From contig NC_080044.1 in the NCBI RefSeq assembly GCF_012489685.1, positions 63,970,732-64,034,731 of the forward strand: 64,000 bases of DNA, read 5' to 3'. Numbering within the stretch: the first letter of the stretch is position 1; every line of letters begins with the position of its first letter. Below the pieces are notes generated by a model that did no database searches, was not told where the DNA came from, and was given only the letters and a program-made list of their open reading frames with translations. A program made the translations under genes and the position numbers. Below, in pieces: positions 22,201-31,622 of this stretch. The DNA is from Lotus japonicus. Its lineage: Eukaryota; Streptophyta; Magnoliopsida; Fabales; Fabaceae.

Positions 22201-24650
22201 TTTACTTCTGAAATCATAAATTAAGCTCAAACGTGAATTTGAGTGAGTTTTCCAAACACGTTGATAGACCCAACACCCAATCATAATGGAATATAATGGG
22301 CTTAAAATACATCTAATCACGTTGTTAACTTATAAATAATCCAGATTAAGCATGACGCACTTATAATTGATTTGGACAGAACAAAACCACCTTCTTAAGT
22401 ATGTTTTTTTTTTACTTTTTTAACTAATAAATGATTTGGCATTGAGCCATTTATTATATATAATAAAAATGATATTAATTAACATTCACATTAACGCTAT
22501 ATTTTCAACATTTTTTATTTATTGTTTAAAGTTTAGGTGAGCTTACTTAAAATTTATGTGAGTCCACTTAAAATATGGATTGTTTTCTAATTTTATAGGA
22601 TTCACGTGAATTTTTACTTCTAAAAAGAGTGTTAAAGTGAGTTTGTCAACTTCTCATATTATAATTCACCTAAAAAGTTATCCATTATCCACCTTATAAT
22701 TACAACAGCTATTGATTTGCTGAAGTTAGACACCAAATGTAAGTTCACTCTAAGAGCAGCAAAGTACCGTGAATTGATTTTTTCAACCTACATTCTCTGG
22801 CAGGTAAACCGCCTCGACTCACTTTAGGCGGTTGTCTGCATTACCAAACAACTATAGACTAGAATTAAGTTATGAGCTCTTGAGGCTCAAGTTCAAGACA
22901 AAAGAAGCACTAAGTCAAACAAAACCTCTTTTAAGGTTCTACTTGAGTACTAGCTCTTGCAAAAAACAAGTCTAATTGAAGTGTTGAAAAGAGAAGTCCC
23001 ACAATAGTGATTAATTACAACCAAAATCATAGTATATAATTGATAATCTCACATCCAACAAAGCCCGGTGTAAAGTGAAAGTAGAGGTCAAGAGATGCCT
23101 TTTTCTATCGGGAACAAAAATACAAAAATAAGAGGGAAATCCACGGCATCAATGCATCTTTTCGTCGATACTTATTTACGTAATGTGTACAAGTCTAAGA
23201 ATGTCTTGAGGCATTTTTAGACCCCAACTATACTCACATCTAGCCCATCGCAATCACCCAAGCCTAGAGCTATACTTTAAGTCCGCACTTTCAAGTCCAA
23301 CATGTTGTGATATCAAGCTTGAGTAAGTCTCATATTTGAAGAATTAGAATGTGTTAGGTACTTTATAAGTGAGAGAGCTCACACACCAAATGTCTTAAGG
23401 TTTTTTGTGAAAAATACGTCCATAATTCACTTGTAATTTCCCATTTAGCTCAATGTGATGATTCCGTAGTTTTAACCTCCGATGGCCAACACAACACTTT
23501 CTTTGTGAACATGGGAAAGAAACACTTGGAGTCCATAAAAAGTTCTTGAATTAATTTACCCAGTTAAAGTGAATGCAACTATGTATTCACATCTTACCAT
23601 TCACCATGTAACTGTCCCCTAATCTACAGGTTTCTTGTATATAGTAAAAGTAGCTGAGATAAAGTATCAACATGAAAACCAAAGGTAGGCAGGCACATTA
23701 TGATATATCTTGCTTGGGAATCTCTCAGAACACTAAGCTATATTACAATGGGGGGAATCCAAGCTAGAAGGAATAGCATTCCTGAAACTATGACTTTCAA
23801 AAAGTGATTTTTTTTGTTGTTGGTGCTAATGCTTGAAATGTGGACTGCGTGCTAGTTGCCTCTGGATTTTTCAAGAGCAAGCATTTGGAATTGCTTCAAG
23901 AGCACGATGAGTCCGAATGATTCATCCAAACTTGTATAAGAGCTCAGCAAATCACAAACAAATCAGAAAATCATATCATACACGGATTCTTGTTTTCCAC
24001 CACGGAATTAAACATGCAAAATGCAACAATCCAACAAAGGGTAGAAAACCAATGCATCTGTGTCACTCTCATCTTGTGAGTTGTGAAAGGTGTTCTCCAA
24101 TAAGTGACTTCTTCCTTGCACGGTTTAGGACATATATACATAATGCATGATCATTTAGTAAGCTACCTATAATTGTCTTTCAAGCATGCAATTTAAAACC
24201 ATGTCTTTCTGTGTATGATTATTTCTCAATGAATCAACAAAAAAGTTATAATTTATCACATTGAGTTGAATGTGAATCAGAATTTCTTTTTACCACAATG
24301 AATTCAATATAATAATCGTCGAGTTCAACAGAAATTTTAACACAACTATAAAATTTAGAGTAAAATGAGCGCCTATAGGAAGATTTCTTTATGTCAGAGA
24401 TGCTTGGCTACTAATTGATGTCATCATGCCTAAGTTACATGATATCCATATACGTATATGTTCGCCTAGGTGGATTTTTTAATACGTATATGTAGTCAGC
24501 AATGGCTGCTCTTAATTCTAATAAAAAATGATAATGACAAATTTTATCATCTAACCATATATTTTTGAGTTTTTAATAATTTTAAAATTCAATCAATGTT
24601 AAATGGTGTAACTTGAAAGCAATTATTCAAAAAAAAAATTGTGAAACTTG
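19226..24650. other. Long AT-rich intergenic stretch
   Basis: About 5.4 kb with only short unsupported frames. No tRNA, rRNA, transposon end or conserved domain was recognised. Parts around 21.2-22.1 kb and 22.8-23.6 kb are slightly less AT-rich, but no exons could be assembled. Confidence 0.5.
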
Positions 24651-24655
24651 ACAGC

Positions 24656-25024
24656 TGGACTGGGCGGGACATAAAGAATGCTTATGCCCGCCCGAATCGA
24701 GCAAACACATGAACGAAAGCAGCCTTGGCGGGATTCACGGAACAACATTGAATGCCGCCCTTCCTTTAGCCGGGCCCACACGCCAGCTGGAAGATTCCTT
24801 TAGATTTGTCTTATATGTATAGAGACTTGGGCCCCGGTTGTCAGGCCCAAGTACAATGAAAGTCCACATCGTGATCATTCCCTCTATAAAAGGAGAGGTC
24901 AACACCTTGTAAAAAGTACCTTTTGAACATTTAATGAGAATATTCCTTTTATGATATTTTTAGTACTCTGCTAGGGTTTTGCTTTCTGTCAGTCTCTTAG
25001 GTCAGATTTCCCTAGTACAGAACA
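24656..25024 (+). repeat. 5' LTR of Tat element B
   Basis: Begins TGGACTGGGCGGG and ends AGTACAGAACA. A TATAAAAGG box lies near 24893. Bounded on the left by the ACAGC duplication and on the right by the primer site. Confidence 0.95.
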
Positions 25025-25041
25025 TTGGCGCCGTCTGTGGG
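25025..25041 (+). other. Primer binding site of Tat element B
   Basis: TTGGCGCCGTCTGTGGG follows directly after the 5' LTR. TGGCGCC-type primer sites are standard in Ty3/gypsy elements. Which tRNA primes cannot be decided by eye. Confidence 0.8.
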
Positions 25042-25088
25042 TCTTACCTCGATCTACAACTTGACGTAGACGGTGAGCTTTAAGATCC

Positions 25089-28000
25089 ATGGAAACCCGT
25101 TCGTGTGGTGTGGGCCGCAGCGATCATCGCCGGAGGGGTGGTGGTCGTCACGGCGGCCGCGGCGGCGGACAATACAACAACCATGAAGTGCCTCAAGAGC
25201 CTGAGCATGAGGCTTCTTCGGAAGGGGTTCACTCGGTGGCGCAGTCACCGGTGTCGTTGGTGAATGCTGCTCCGGGGAGACCTTCAGATCTGATAGCTAG
25301 ATCAGATCCAGGAGTCAGGCGACGATCAGCGCCGCCTGAATACGTGAATCTGGACGACTTCAAAAACAGCGTTCCGAGAAAAGCACCAGAAGTAGTGACG
25401 GGAATCACTCCGGCGGCCTTGCAACAAATGTTGGATACTTTGCAAAAAGTACAAAGCCAGAACGAGCAGTTGCAAGCCCAGGTGGAGTATTTAACCCAAC
25501 GACAAGACTATAAGCAAGAACAACGGCTCGAGGCCGAGGATGTTGTCGAGTTCCAGCCTTTTGTTCCCGCCATCACAAGGGTGGGTATACCAAAGCATCT
25601 GCAAACGATGGCTTTGGACGCCTTTTCAGGCGACTCTGACCCCATGGAACACTTGCGTTACTTTAACACAAAAATGGTTATCGGAGGAGCAACAGATGAG
25701 GTGAAGTGTAGATTGTTACCGTCAACGTTCAAGGGGATGGCGATGCAATGGTTCATCCGACAAGCGCCCTTTTCCATTGACAATTTTACTGATTTGTCCA
25801 CGAAATTCTTAACTCAATTCTCCGCCAATAAAACTACCAAGGCAACCATGTTTGACCTTATCAGCATACATCAACAGCCAGGGGAGAAGCTCAAGAACTA
25901 CATGGCGCGATTCAGTAAAATGGCGGTTCAATTGGAGGAAGACAATCCAGATGTCTGCCTGGCGTCTTTCAAAAATGGCCTCAGGGCGGGTGATTTGAAC
26001 CGAGATTTGACTAGACGACCGGCTAAGGACATGATGGATCTTCGTGCCCGCGTTCAAGAATTCATTTTGATTGAGCAAGATGATCAAAAGAAGCAAGAAA
26101 GGGAGGAGGGGAGAAAACACGTCCAGGCTGGCGGAGTTTCTCAGGAAAAGAACAAGACTGGAAAGGATACACGGGTAGCTCAAACTCCTCGTATTCCAAG
26201 ACCCGGCCCCTATCAAAATACCAAGCCCGGGTTCCAGAATACGTGGCATAGGAATCCCCAAGGTACCGCGGCAGCCCCGGCTGGTCAACAAGCACCCTCG
26301 CCAACTCCTGTTCCACTTACTAAATTGAATGCCCCTCTAAGCACTATCTTAAAGGCAGTTGCACAAACAAACACGGTGCAATACCCGCCGCCTCCTAGGC
26401 GACCACCAGCCAACGTGGATACAAACCGATGGTGTGAGTATCACAAAACGTTAGGGCACACCACAGATAATTGTTGGAACTTGAGGCGGGAGATTGATCG
26501 GTTGATCAAGGCTGGCCATCTGGCAAATTTTGTTAAAGAAGCAGCAACATCAGAGGCCACTAAGGTAACTCAGGGGGACAGGGGGAAAGGAAAAGAGATA
26601 GTGGAAGAGTTGGGCGACCCTGTTGGGGAATGCTCATCGATTGCAGGAGGATTTGGAGGAGGCGCTATTTCAAGCAAGGCTAGAAAGCGGTACGTGGCGG
26701 CTGTTCATTCGGTGCATGAGGTGTACGAGGGCGAATGCTGGTTGAATCACTCTCCCATCATTTTCACCCCTCAAGATTTTGCACACGTTATTCCCCATGA
26801 AAATGATCCGATTGTAGTGACAATCAGGGTCAACAATTACATGACAAAAAAAGTGTTTTTGGATCAGGGATCTTCGGCGGACATTATTTATGGGGACGCC
26901 TTTGAGCGCCTGGGGTTGAAGGAGTCGGACTTGAAACCTTATACTGGAACCCTGGTGGGGTTTACAGGAGACCGAGTCAATGTGCGAGGATATGTTGAAA
27001 TATCGACGGCTTTTGGCGAGGAGGATTTTGTCAAAAAATTTCAGGTGAAGTATTTGGTATTGGCATGTAGGGCCAATTACAACGTACTCTTGGGGCGGGA
27101 CACCCTCAACAAGTTATGTGCTGTAATTTCAACAGCGCATTTAACTGTTAAGTACCCGGCCTGTAATGGGAAGGTGGGCGTCCTTCGAGTGGATCAAAGC
27201 GCAGCAAGGGAGTGTTACCTTCGCAGTGTGGCTCTTTATGGGAAAAAGGCCGCCAAGGAAAGCCACCGTATCACGGAGATTTTTCCACATGAAGGATTTA
27301 GTTTGGATCCAAGAGATGACGCTGATGATTTCCGCCCACAACCTTTGGAGGAAACAAAATCAGCACAAATCAAGGATAAAGTTCTGAAAATCGGTAGCGG
27401 ATTAACAAAAGAACAAGAAGAAAGATTGATCAACCTGTTAGGTGAGAATTTAGATCTTTTTGCATGGACAATCAATGACGTGCCAGGAATTGATCCCAAC
27501 GTAATCACTCATAAGTTGGCGATACGGGCAGGAGCAAAACCAGTCATCCAACCAAGGCGACAGATGAGCGATGAAAAGAACAAGGCGATTCAAGTAGAAA
27601 CTGAGAAGTTGATCAAGGCACAATTTATTCGTGAGGTGCAGTACCCAACCTGGCTCGCCAACGTCGTGATGGTCAAGAAAGCTAATGGAAAGTGGAGAAT
27701 GTGCACGGATTACACAAGCCTGAACAAAGTGTGTCCCAAAGACTCATATCCTCTTCCCAATGTTGATAAGTTGGTAGATGGGGCTTCTGGCAACGAACTT
27801 TTAAGTCTCATGGATGCCTATTCTGGCTACAATCAAATCATGATGCATCCTTCAGATGAGGAAAGTACGGCGTTTATGACTAACCAGGCGAATTATTGTT
27901 ACAAAACAATGCCCTTTGGTTTGAAAAATGCTGGAGCCACCTACCAACGCCTCATGGATAAAATCTTTTCAAGACAAGTTGGAAGAAATATGGAAGTGTA

Positions 28001-28319
28001 TGTAGATGACATGATTGTTAAGTCGTCCAAGTCAAAGGATCATGGCGACGATCTTAAGGAAGCCTTTGCTCAGCTAAGAAAATATCAAATGAAGCTAAAT
28101 CCTGAGAAATGTTCGTTTGGGATTCAAGGGGGAAAGTTTTTGGGCTTTATGATAACATCAAGAGGGATTGAAGTAAACCCAGATAAAGGCAAGGCGATCT
28201 TAGAAATGAAAAGTCCAACAAGCGTCAAGGAAGTACAGCGATTAACAGGACGCATGGCGGCTTTAGCACGTTTCTTGCCAATGGCGGGAGACAAAGCGGC
28301 TCCTTTCTTCAATTCTTAA
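25089..28319 (+). CDS. Gag-protease-reverse transcriptase polyprotein (Tat element B)
   Basis: Starts at the first ATG after the primer site and runs 1076 codons. Order: basic Gly/Arg-rich N-terminus; coiled coil near residues 115-145; retrotransposon gag domain about 178-340; zinc knuckle C-x2-H-x4-H-x4-C near 450; aspartic protease near 585-690 with D-Q-G-S in place of D-T/S-G-A, a form I believe is common in Tat elements; reverse transcriptase with YVDD near 971. The frame ends early at TAA 28317-28319, in the connection between RT and RNase H. Homology continues in the -1 frame from about 28316, so a one-base deletion is the likely cause. This is a mutation rather than programmed shifting, since no slippery heptamer precedes the stop. 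Confidence 0.93.
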   Translation: METRSCGVGRSDHRRRGGGRHGGRGGGQYNNHEVPQEPEHEASSEGVHSVAQSPVSLVNAAPGRPSDLIARSDPGVRRRSAPPEYVNLDDFKNSVPRKAPEVVTGITPAALQQMLDTLQKVQSQNEQLQAQVEYLTQRQDYKQEQRLEAEDVVEFQPFVPAITRVGIPKHLQTMALDAFSGDSDPMEHLRYFNTKMVIGGATDEVKCRLLPSTFKGMAMQWFIRQAPFSIDNFTDLSTKFLTQFSANKTTKATMFDLISIHQQPGEKLKNYMARFSKMAVQLEEDNPDVCLASFKNGLRAGDLNRDLTRRPAKDMMDLRARVQEFILIEQDDQKKQEREEGRKHVQAGGVSQEKNKTGKDTRVAQTPRIPRPGPYQNTKPGFQNTWHRNPQGTAAAPAGQQAPSPTPVPLTKLNAPLSTILKAVAQTNTVQYPPPPRRPPANVDTNRWCEYHKTLGHTTDNCWNLRREIDRLIKAGHLANFVKEAATSEATKVTQGDRGKGKEIVEELGDPVGECSSIAGGFGGGAISSKARKRYVAAVHSVHEVYEGECWLNHSPIIFTPQDFAHVIPHENDPIVVTIRVNNYMTKKVFLDQGSSADIIYGDAFERLGLKESDLKPYTGTLVGFTGDRVNVRGYVEISTAFGEEDFVKKFQVKYLVLACRANYNVLLGRDTLNKLCAVISTAHLTVKYPACNGKVGVLRVDQSAARECYLRSVALYGKKAAKESHRITEIFPHEGFSLDPRDDADDFRPQPLEETKSAQIKDKVLKIGSGLTKEQEERLINLLGENLDLFAWTINDVPGIDPNVITHKLAIRAGAKPVIQPRRQMSDEKNKAIQVETEKLIKAQFIREVQYPTWLANVVMVKKANGKWRMCTDYTSLNKVCPKDSYPLPNVDKLVDGASGNELLSLMDAYSGYNQIMMHPSDEESTAFMTNQANYCYKTMPFGLKNAGATYQRLMDKIFSRQVGRNMEVYVDDMIVKSSKSKDHGDDLKEAFAQLRKYQMKLNPEKCSFGIQGGKFLGFMITSRGIEVNPDKGKAILEMKSPTSVKEVQRLTGRMAALARFLPMAGDKAAPFFNS

Positions 28320-30126
28320 AAAAGAATTCCAAGTTCCAATGGACGGAGGAATGCGAGCAAGCTTTTTCCAAGTTGAAAGAAACATTAGCAACGTTGCCAG
28401 TACTATCCAAACCTACGCCAGGCGTTCCTCTGATGCTCTACCTGGCTGTCACGGATAGGGCGGTCAGCACGGTGTTGCTTCAGGAGGAAGGAAAGCAACA
28501 GAAGATTATATATTTTGTGAGTCACACCCTGCAAGGCGCTGAATTGCGGTATCAGAAAATTGAGAAGGCGGCCTTGGCAATTTTGAAGACAACAAGGCGC
28601 CTTAGGCCATATTTTCAGAGTTTCTCAATTAAAGTTAAAACTGATGTTCCTTTAAGACAAGTACTCCAAAAGCCTGACTTGTCTGGGCGGTTAGTCAGCT
28701 GGTCAGTTGAGTTGTCTGAGTACGATATACAATACGAACCAAGAGGGCAAGTTACAATCCAAAGCTTGATCGACTTCGTGGCGGAATTAACACCCACGGA
28801 GGGCGAGAAAAATCAGGGCGAGTGGATCCTGTCTGTTGATGGATCCTCAAACAACACCGGAAGTGGAGCTGGAATCACTATTGAAAGCCCAGATAAGATG
28901 GTCATTGAGCAATCTTTGAAATTCGAATTCAAGGCAAGCAACAACCAATCAGAGTATGAGGCTCTGATCGCCGGACTAAGGCTAGCCATTGAGTTAGGAG
29001 TTCAAAAATTGTTCATCAAAGGCGACTCACAGCTGGTTGTTAAACAAGTAAATGGTGAGTATCAAGTCAAGGACCCGCAACTTTCAAAATACTTGGAGGT
29101 GGTGCGGAGACTAATGATGGAGATAGGGAAGATCAGAATAGAGCACGTTCCCAGAAGTCAAAATGAAAGGGCTGATGTGCTAGCAAAGTTGGCTAGCACG
29201 GGGCGATTGGGCAATTACCAAACAGTTATTCAGGAAACTCTCCCTCGCCCCAGTATTGACTTGGTGGAAGTGAAGTTAAAAGCAGTAAAGTCAGTTATCG
29301 AAGGCGAGCCTTCATGGATGGAGCCAATCAAGATTTTCTTGGAAAATCCTTCAAACGACGACGATGTGAACTTAAGAGCAAAACGCAGGGAGGCCAGTTT
29401 TTACACGCTAGTGGATGGGGAGTTGTATCGGCGGGAAATCATGTCTCCTATGCTCAAATGTGTTGATACCAAGGACGCCCATGGAATAATGGCGGAAGTC
29501 CATGAAGGTGTGTGTTCCAGCCATATCGGCGGGCGATCCTTGGCAGTAGAAGTTTTGAGAGCAGGATTTTATTGGCCGACAATGAAAAAGGATTGTTTGG
29601 AGTATGTTAAGAAATGTGAAAAATGTCAAGTCTTTTCTGACTTACACAAGGCTCCACCGGAAGAATTAACAACCATGATGGCGCCTTGGCCATTCGCCAT
29701 GTGGGGGACTGATATTTTAGGACCATTCCCTGTAGCGAAGGCACAAATGAAATATATCATCGTGGCAGTTGATTACTTCACCAAATGGATAGAGGCTGAA
29801 GCAGTGGAGACTATCACAGCCGCCAAGGTCAGGAATTTTTTGTGGCGAAGGATTGTGTGCAGATTCGGGGTCCCTATGGCATTGGTGATGGACAATGGAA
29901 CCCAATTTACAAGTAATATTACCCGGGAATTTTGCACGGAAATGGGAATTGAAATGCGATTTGCCTCGGTAGAACACCCGCAAACCAATGGACAGGCCGA
30001 ATCAGCAAACAAGGTCATTTTAAAAGGCTTAAAGAAGAAGCTGGATGAAGCGAAAGGACTTTGGGCGGAAGAATTACCAGGCGTCCTATGGGCATATAAC
30101 ACCACTGAGCAATCAAGCACAAGGGA
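28316..30126 (+). pseudogene. RNase H - archaeal-type RNase H - integrase, first part (Tat element B pol)
   Basis: Continues the polyprotein in the shifted frame (first ATG 28373). A Ty3-type RNase H (YLAVTDRAVS, SHTLQGAELRYQKIEK) is followed by a second RNase H. The second has SVDGSSN, NNQSEYEAL, KGDSQLV and ERADVLAKLA, the hallmark of Tat elements. Integrase follows: zinc finger H-x-H-C-x2-C near 29480-29630, then catalytic Asp (GTD, near 29708), Asp (MDNG) and Glu (AES, near 29998). The frame is broken by the MULE inserted after 30126, about 43 codons past the catalytic Glu. The frame 28373-30145 therefore ends in transposon-derived codons. The remainder resumes at 34734. Confidence 0.9.
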
Positions 30127-30319
30127 GACTTTTTTACCTTGGTAGTGTAAATTTGAAATTTATTTACCAATTTAGTGTAACTTTTAAATTATTTACGGAG
30201 TTAGTGTAAATCGTCACTACCAGTGGCGATATCTACTTTTTTTTCTCACCCCCACAAGAAATCGCCAGAAAGTGTGGCGATATTTGTTTTTTTATTAGTG
30301 TCGCCATTATAAGTGGCGA
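30127..30319 (+). repeat. Left terminal inverted repeat of the MULE
   Basis: About 193 bp, matching 34533-34724 in reverse complement with about 13 mismatches in the first 135 bp. It includes three palindromic GCCA...TGGC words. Confidence 0.88.
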
Positions 30320-30827
30320 CTTTGATTTTTTTTTTTTTTAACAAAACGCCATTAGCACTGGCGATAACTTTTTTTTTCCTTTTTTTTAACAAGCTTTTTC
30401 AAAACATTACCTTTTGATTTTGGTTATAATGGTATTTTGAAATTCCTATAGTATGTCATTCACGTTTTAATTTTTTGTTCAGTTTGATTTATTTTAAAAT
30501 TTATAAAATATAGTTTTTTTAAACACTAAAATATATAGTTAATTTTAAGTTAAATAGTAATACATTAAATAATAACACTATATATAGAGGTTTAGTACTC
30601 AGTTACTTTTAAAAATAAAAGCAAAAACAAATAGTCCCGTAAAAAAAATTAAATGTATGCATGTAAAAAAAACAAAATGCATGCCATTATAATCAAACAT
30701 GGATACTATTTTTAATATTTAAGAAAAAAACAAAAAAACAAATCGACAATCTTGTTGGCGTTATTATTTAAAAAGAAATATCGCCACTATTAATGGCGTT
30801 TTGTTAAAAAAATTAAAATATATATAT
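30320..30827. other. MULE interior, AT-rich filler
   Basis: Very AT-rich, no ORF. It contains further palindromic words at about 30344-30364 and 30779-30799 and a degenerate one near 30742. It separates the left inverted repeat from the viral cargo. Confidence 0.5.
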
Positions 30828-31285
30828 ATAAACAAATCAAACTTCGTGTCAAGAATCTCCTTTGTCTTTATCTCCCTAATCCTCAAGCTTTCAAAATTAT
30901 TGAAACTGATGCCTCTGATATTGGCTTTGGTGGTATTTTGAAACAAAAGGTTTTTGACAAGGAACAAATTATTGCTTTTACTTCAAAACATTGGAATTCT
31001 GCTCAACAGAATTATTCTACTGTCAAAAAAGAAGTTTTAGCAATCGTTTTATCTATTTCAAAATTTCAATCTGATTTGATTAATCAAAAATTCTTAGTCC
31101 GTGTAGACTGCAAATCTGCGAAAGAAATCTTACAAAAAGATGTCAAAAACTTAGCTTCAAAACATATCTTTGCCAGATGGCAAGCTATTTTAAGCGTTTT
31201 TGACTTCGATATTGAATATATAAAAGGATCTAACAATTCTCTCCCTGATTTTCTTACTCGTGAATATTTGCAGGGAAGAACCTAA
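30828..31285 (+). pseudogene. Endogenous pararetrovirus: RNase H end of the viral polyprotein (fragment)
   Basis: An open frame from about 30828 to TAA 31283-31285 carries the C-terminal RNase H of a Caulimoviridae polyprotein, with ETDAS around the first catalytic Asp near 30900, a conserved Glu, and DCKSAK around the next Asp. The 5' side stops abruptly in MULE filler, so protease and reverse transcriptase are absent. The stop is followed after one base by the ATG of the next viral ORF, the compact spacing usual in these viruses. Intact as a frame but clearly a fragment. Confidence 0.8.
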
Positions 31286-31286
31286 C

Positions 31287-31622
31287 ATGGCCTCCAGAGG
31301 CCCCTCCTCCTCCTCCTCACGAGGAAGAGGCAAAAGCAGAGAAAGGAATAAAGGTATTGTAATCTCTGATCCTTTAATCTTATCTGAGCCCACTGCTCAC
31401 CAATCTGGACCCACTGTCCAAAAAATTGAGCCCACTGCTCAGACCCAATCTTCCCAACCAAAACAAACTAAAGCAGATTATGCTTTATCCATCCCAACAC
31501 TCCTTGCCTTCAAACAAGCAGGCTTAGATGAAATACCTCAAGGCCTCACCAAACTTCCAAATAAATCTTGGGCCAGCATCGCCGACAAAGATGATGACCA
31601 AGAAATTGAGACTTCTCCTTAG
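31287..31622 (+). pseudogene. Endogenous pararetrovirus: ORF following the polyprotein, truncated
   Basis: ATG at 31287-31289 starts one base after the polyprotein stop. The product is Ser/Arg-rich at the start, then Thr/Gln/Pro-rich, about 111 residues. The last codons and TAG (31620-31622) fall at the junction with the inverted viral block, so the true C-terminus is missing. In florendovirus-like endogenous viruses a second ORF of unclear function occupies this place; this assignment is positional. Confidence 0.6.

Noticed and set aside
23887..23930. Hammerhead-ribozyme-like phrase (GATGAGTCCGAATGA)
   Set aside because: The core needs CTGATGA and GAAA with pairing stems. Here the CT and the GAAA box are missing and no stems close.
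28311..28325. Programmed -1 frameshift in Tat pol
   Set aside because: The A-run lies after the stop and no X-XXY-YYZ heptamer precedes it; a one-base deletion explains it better.
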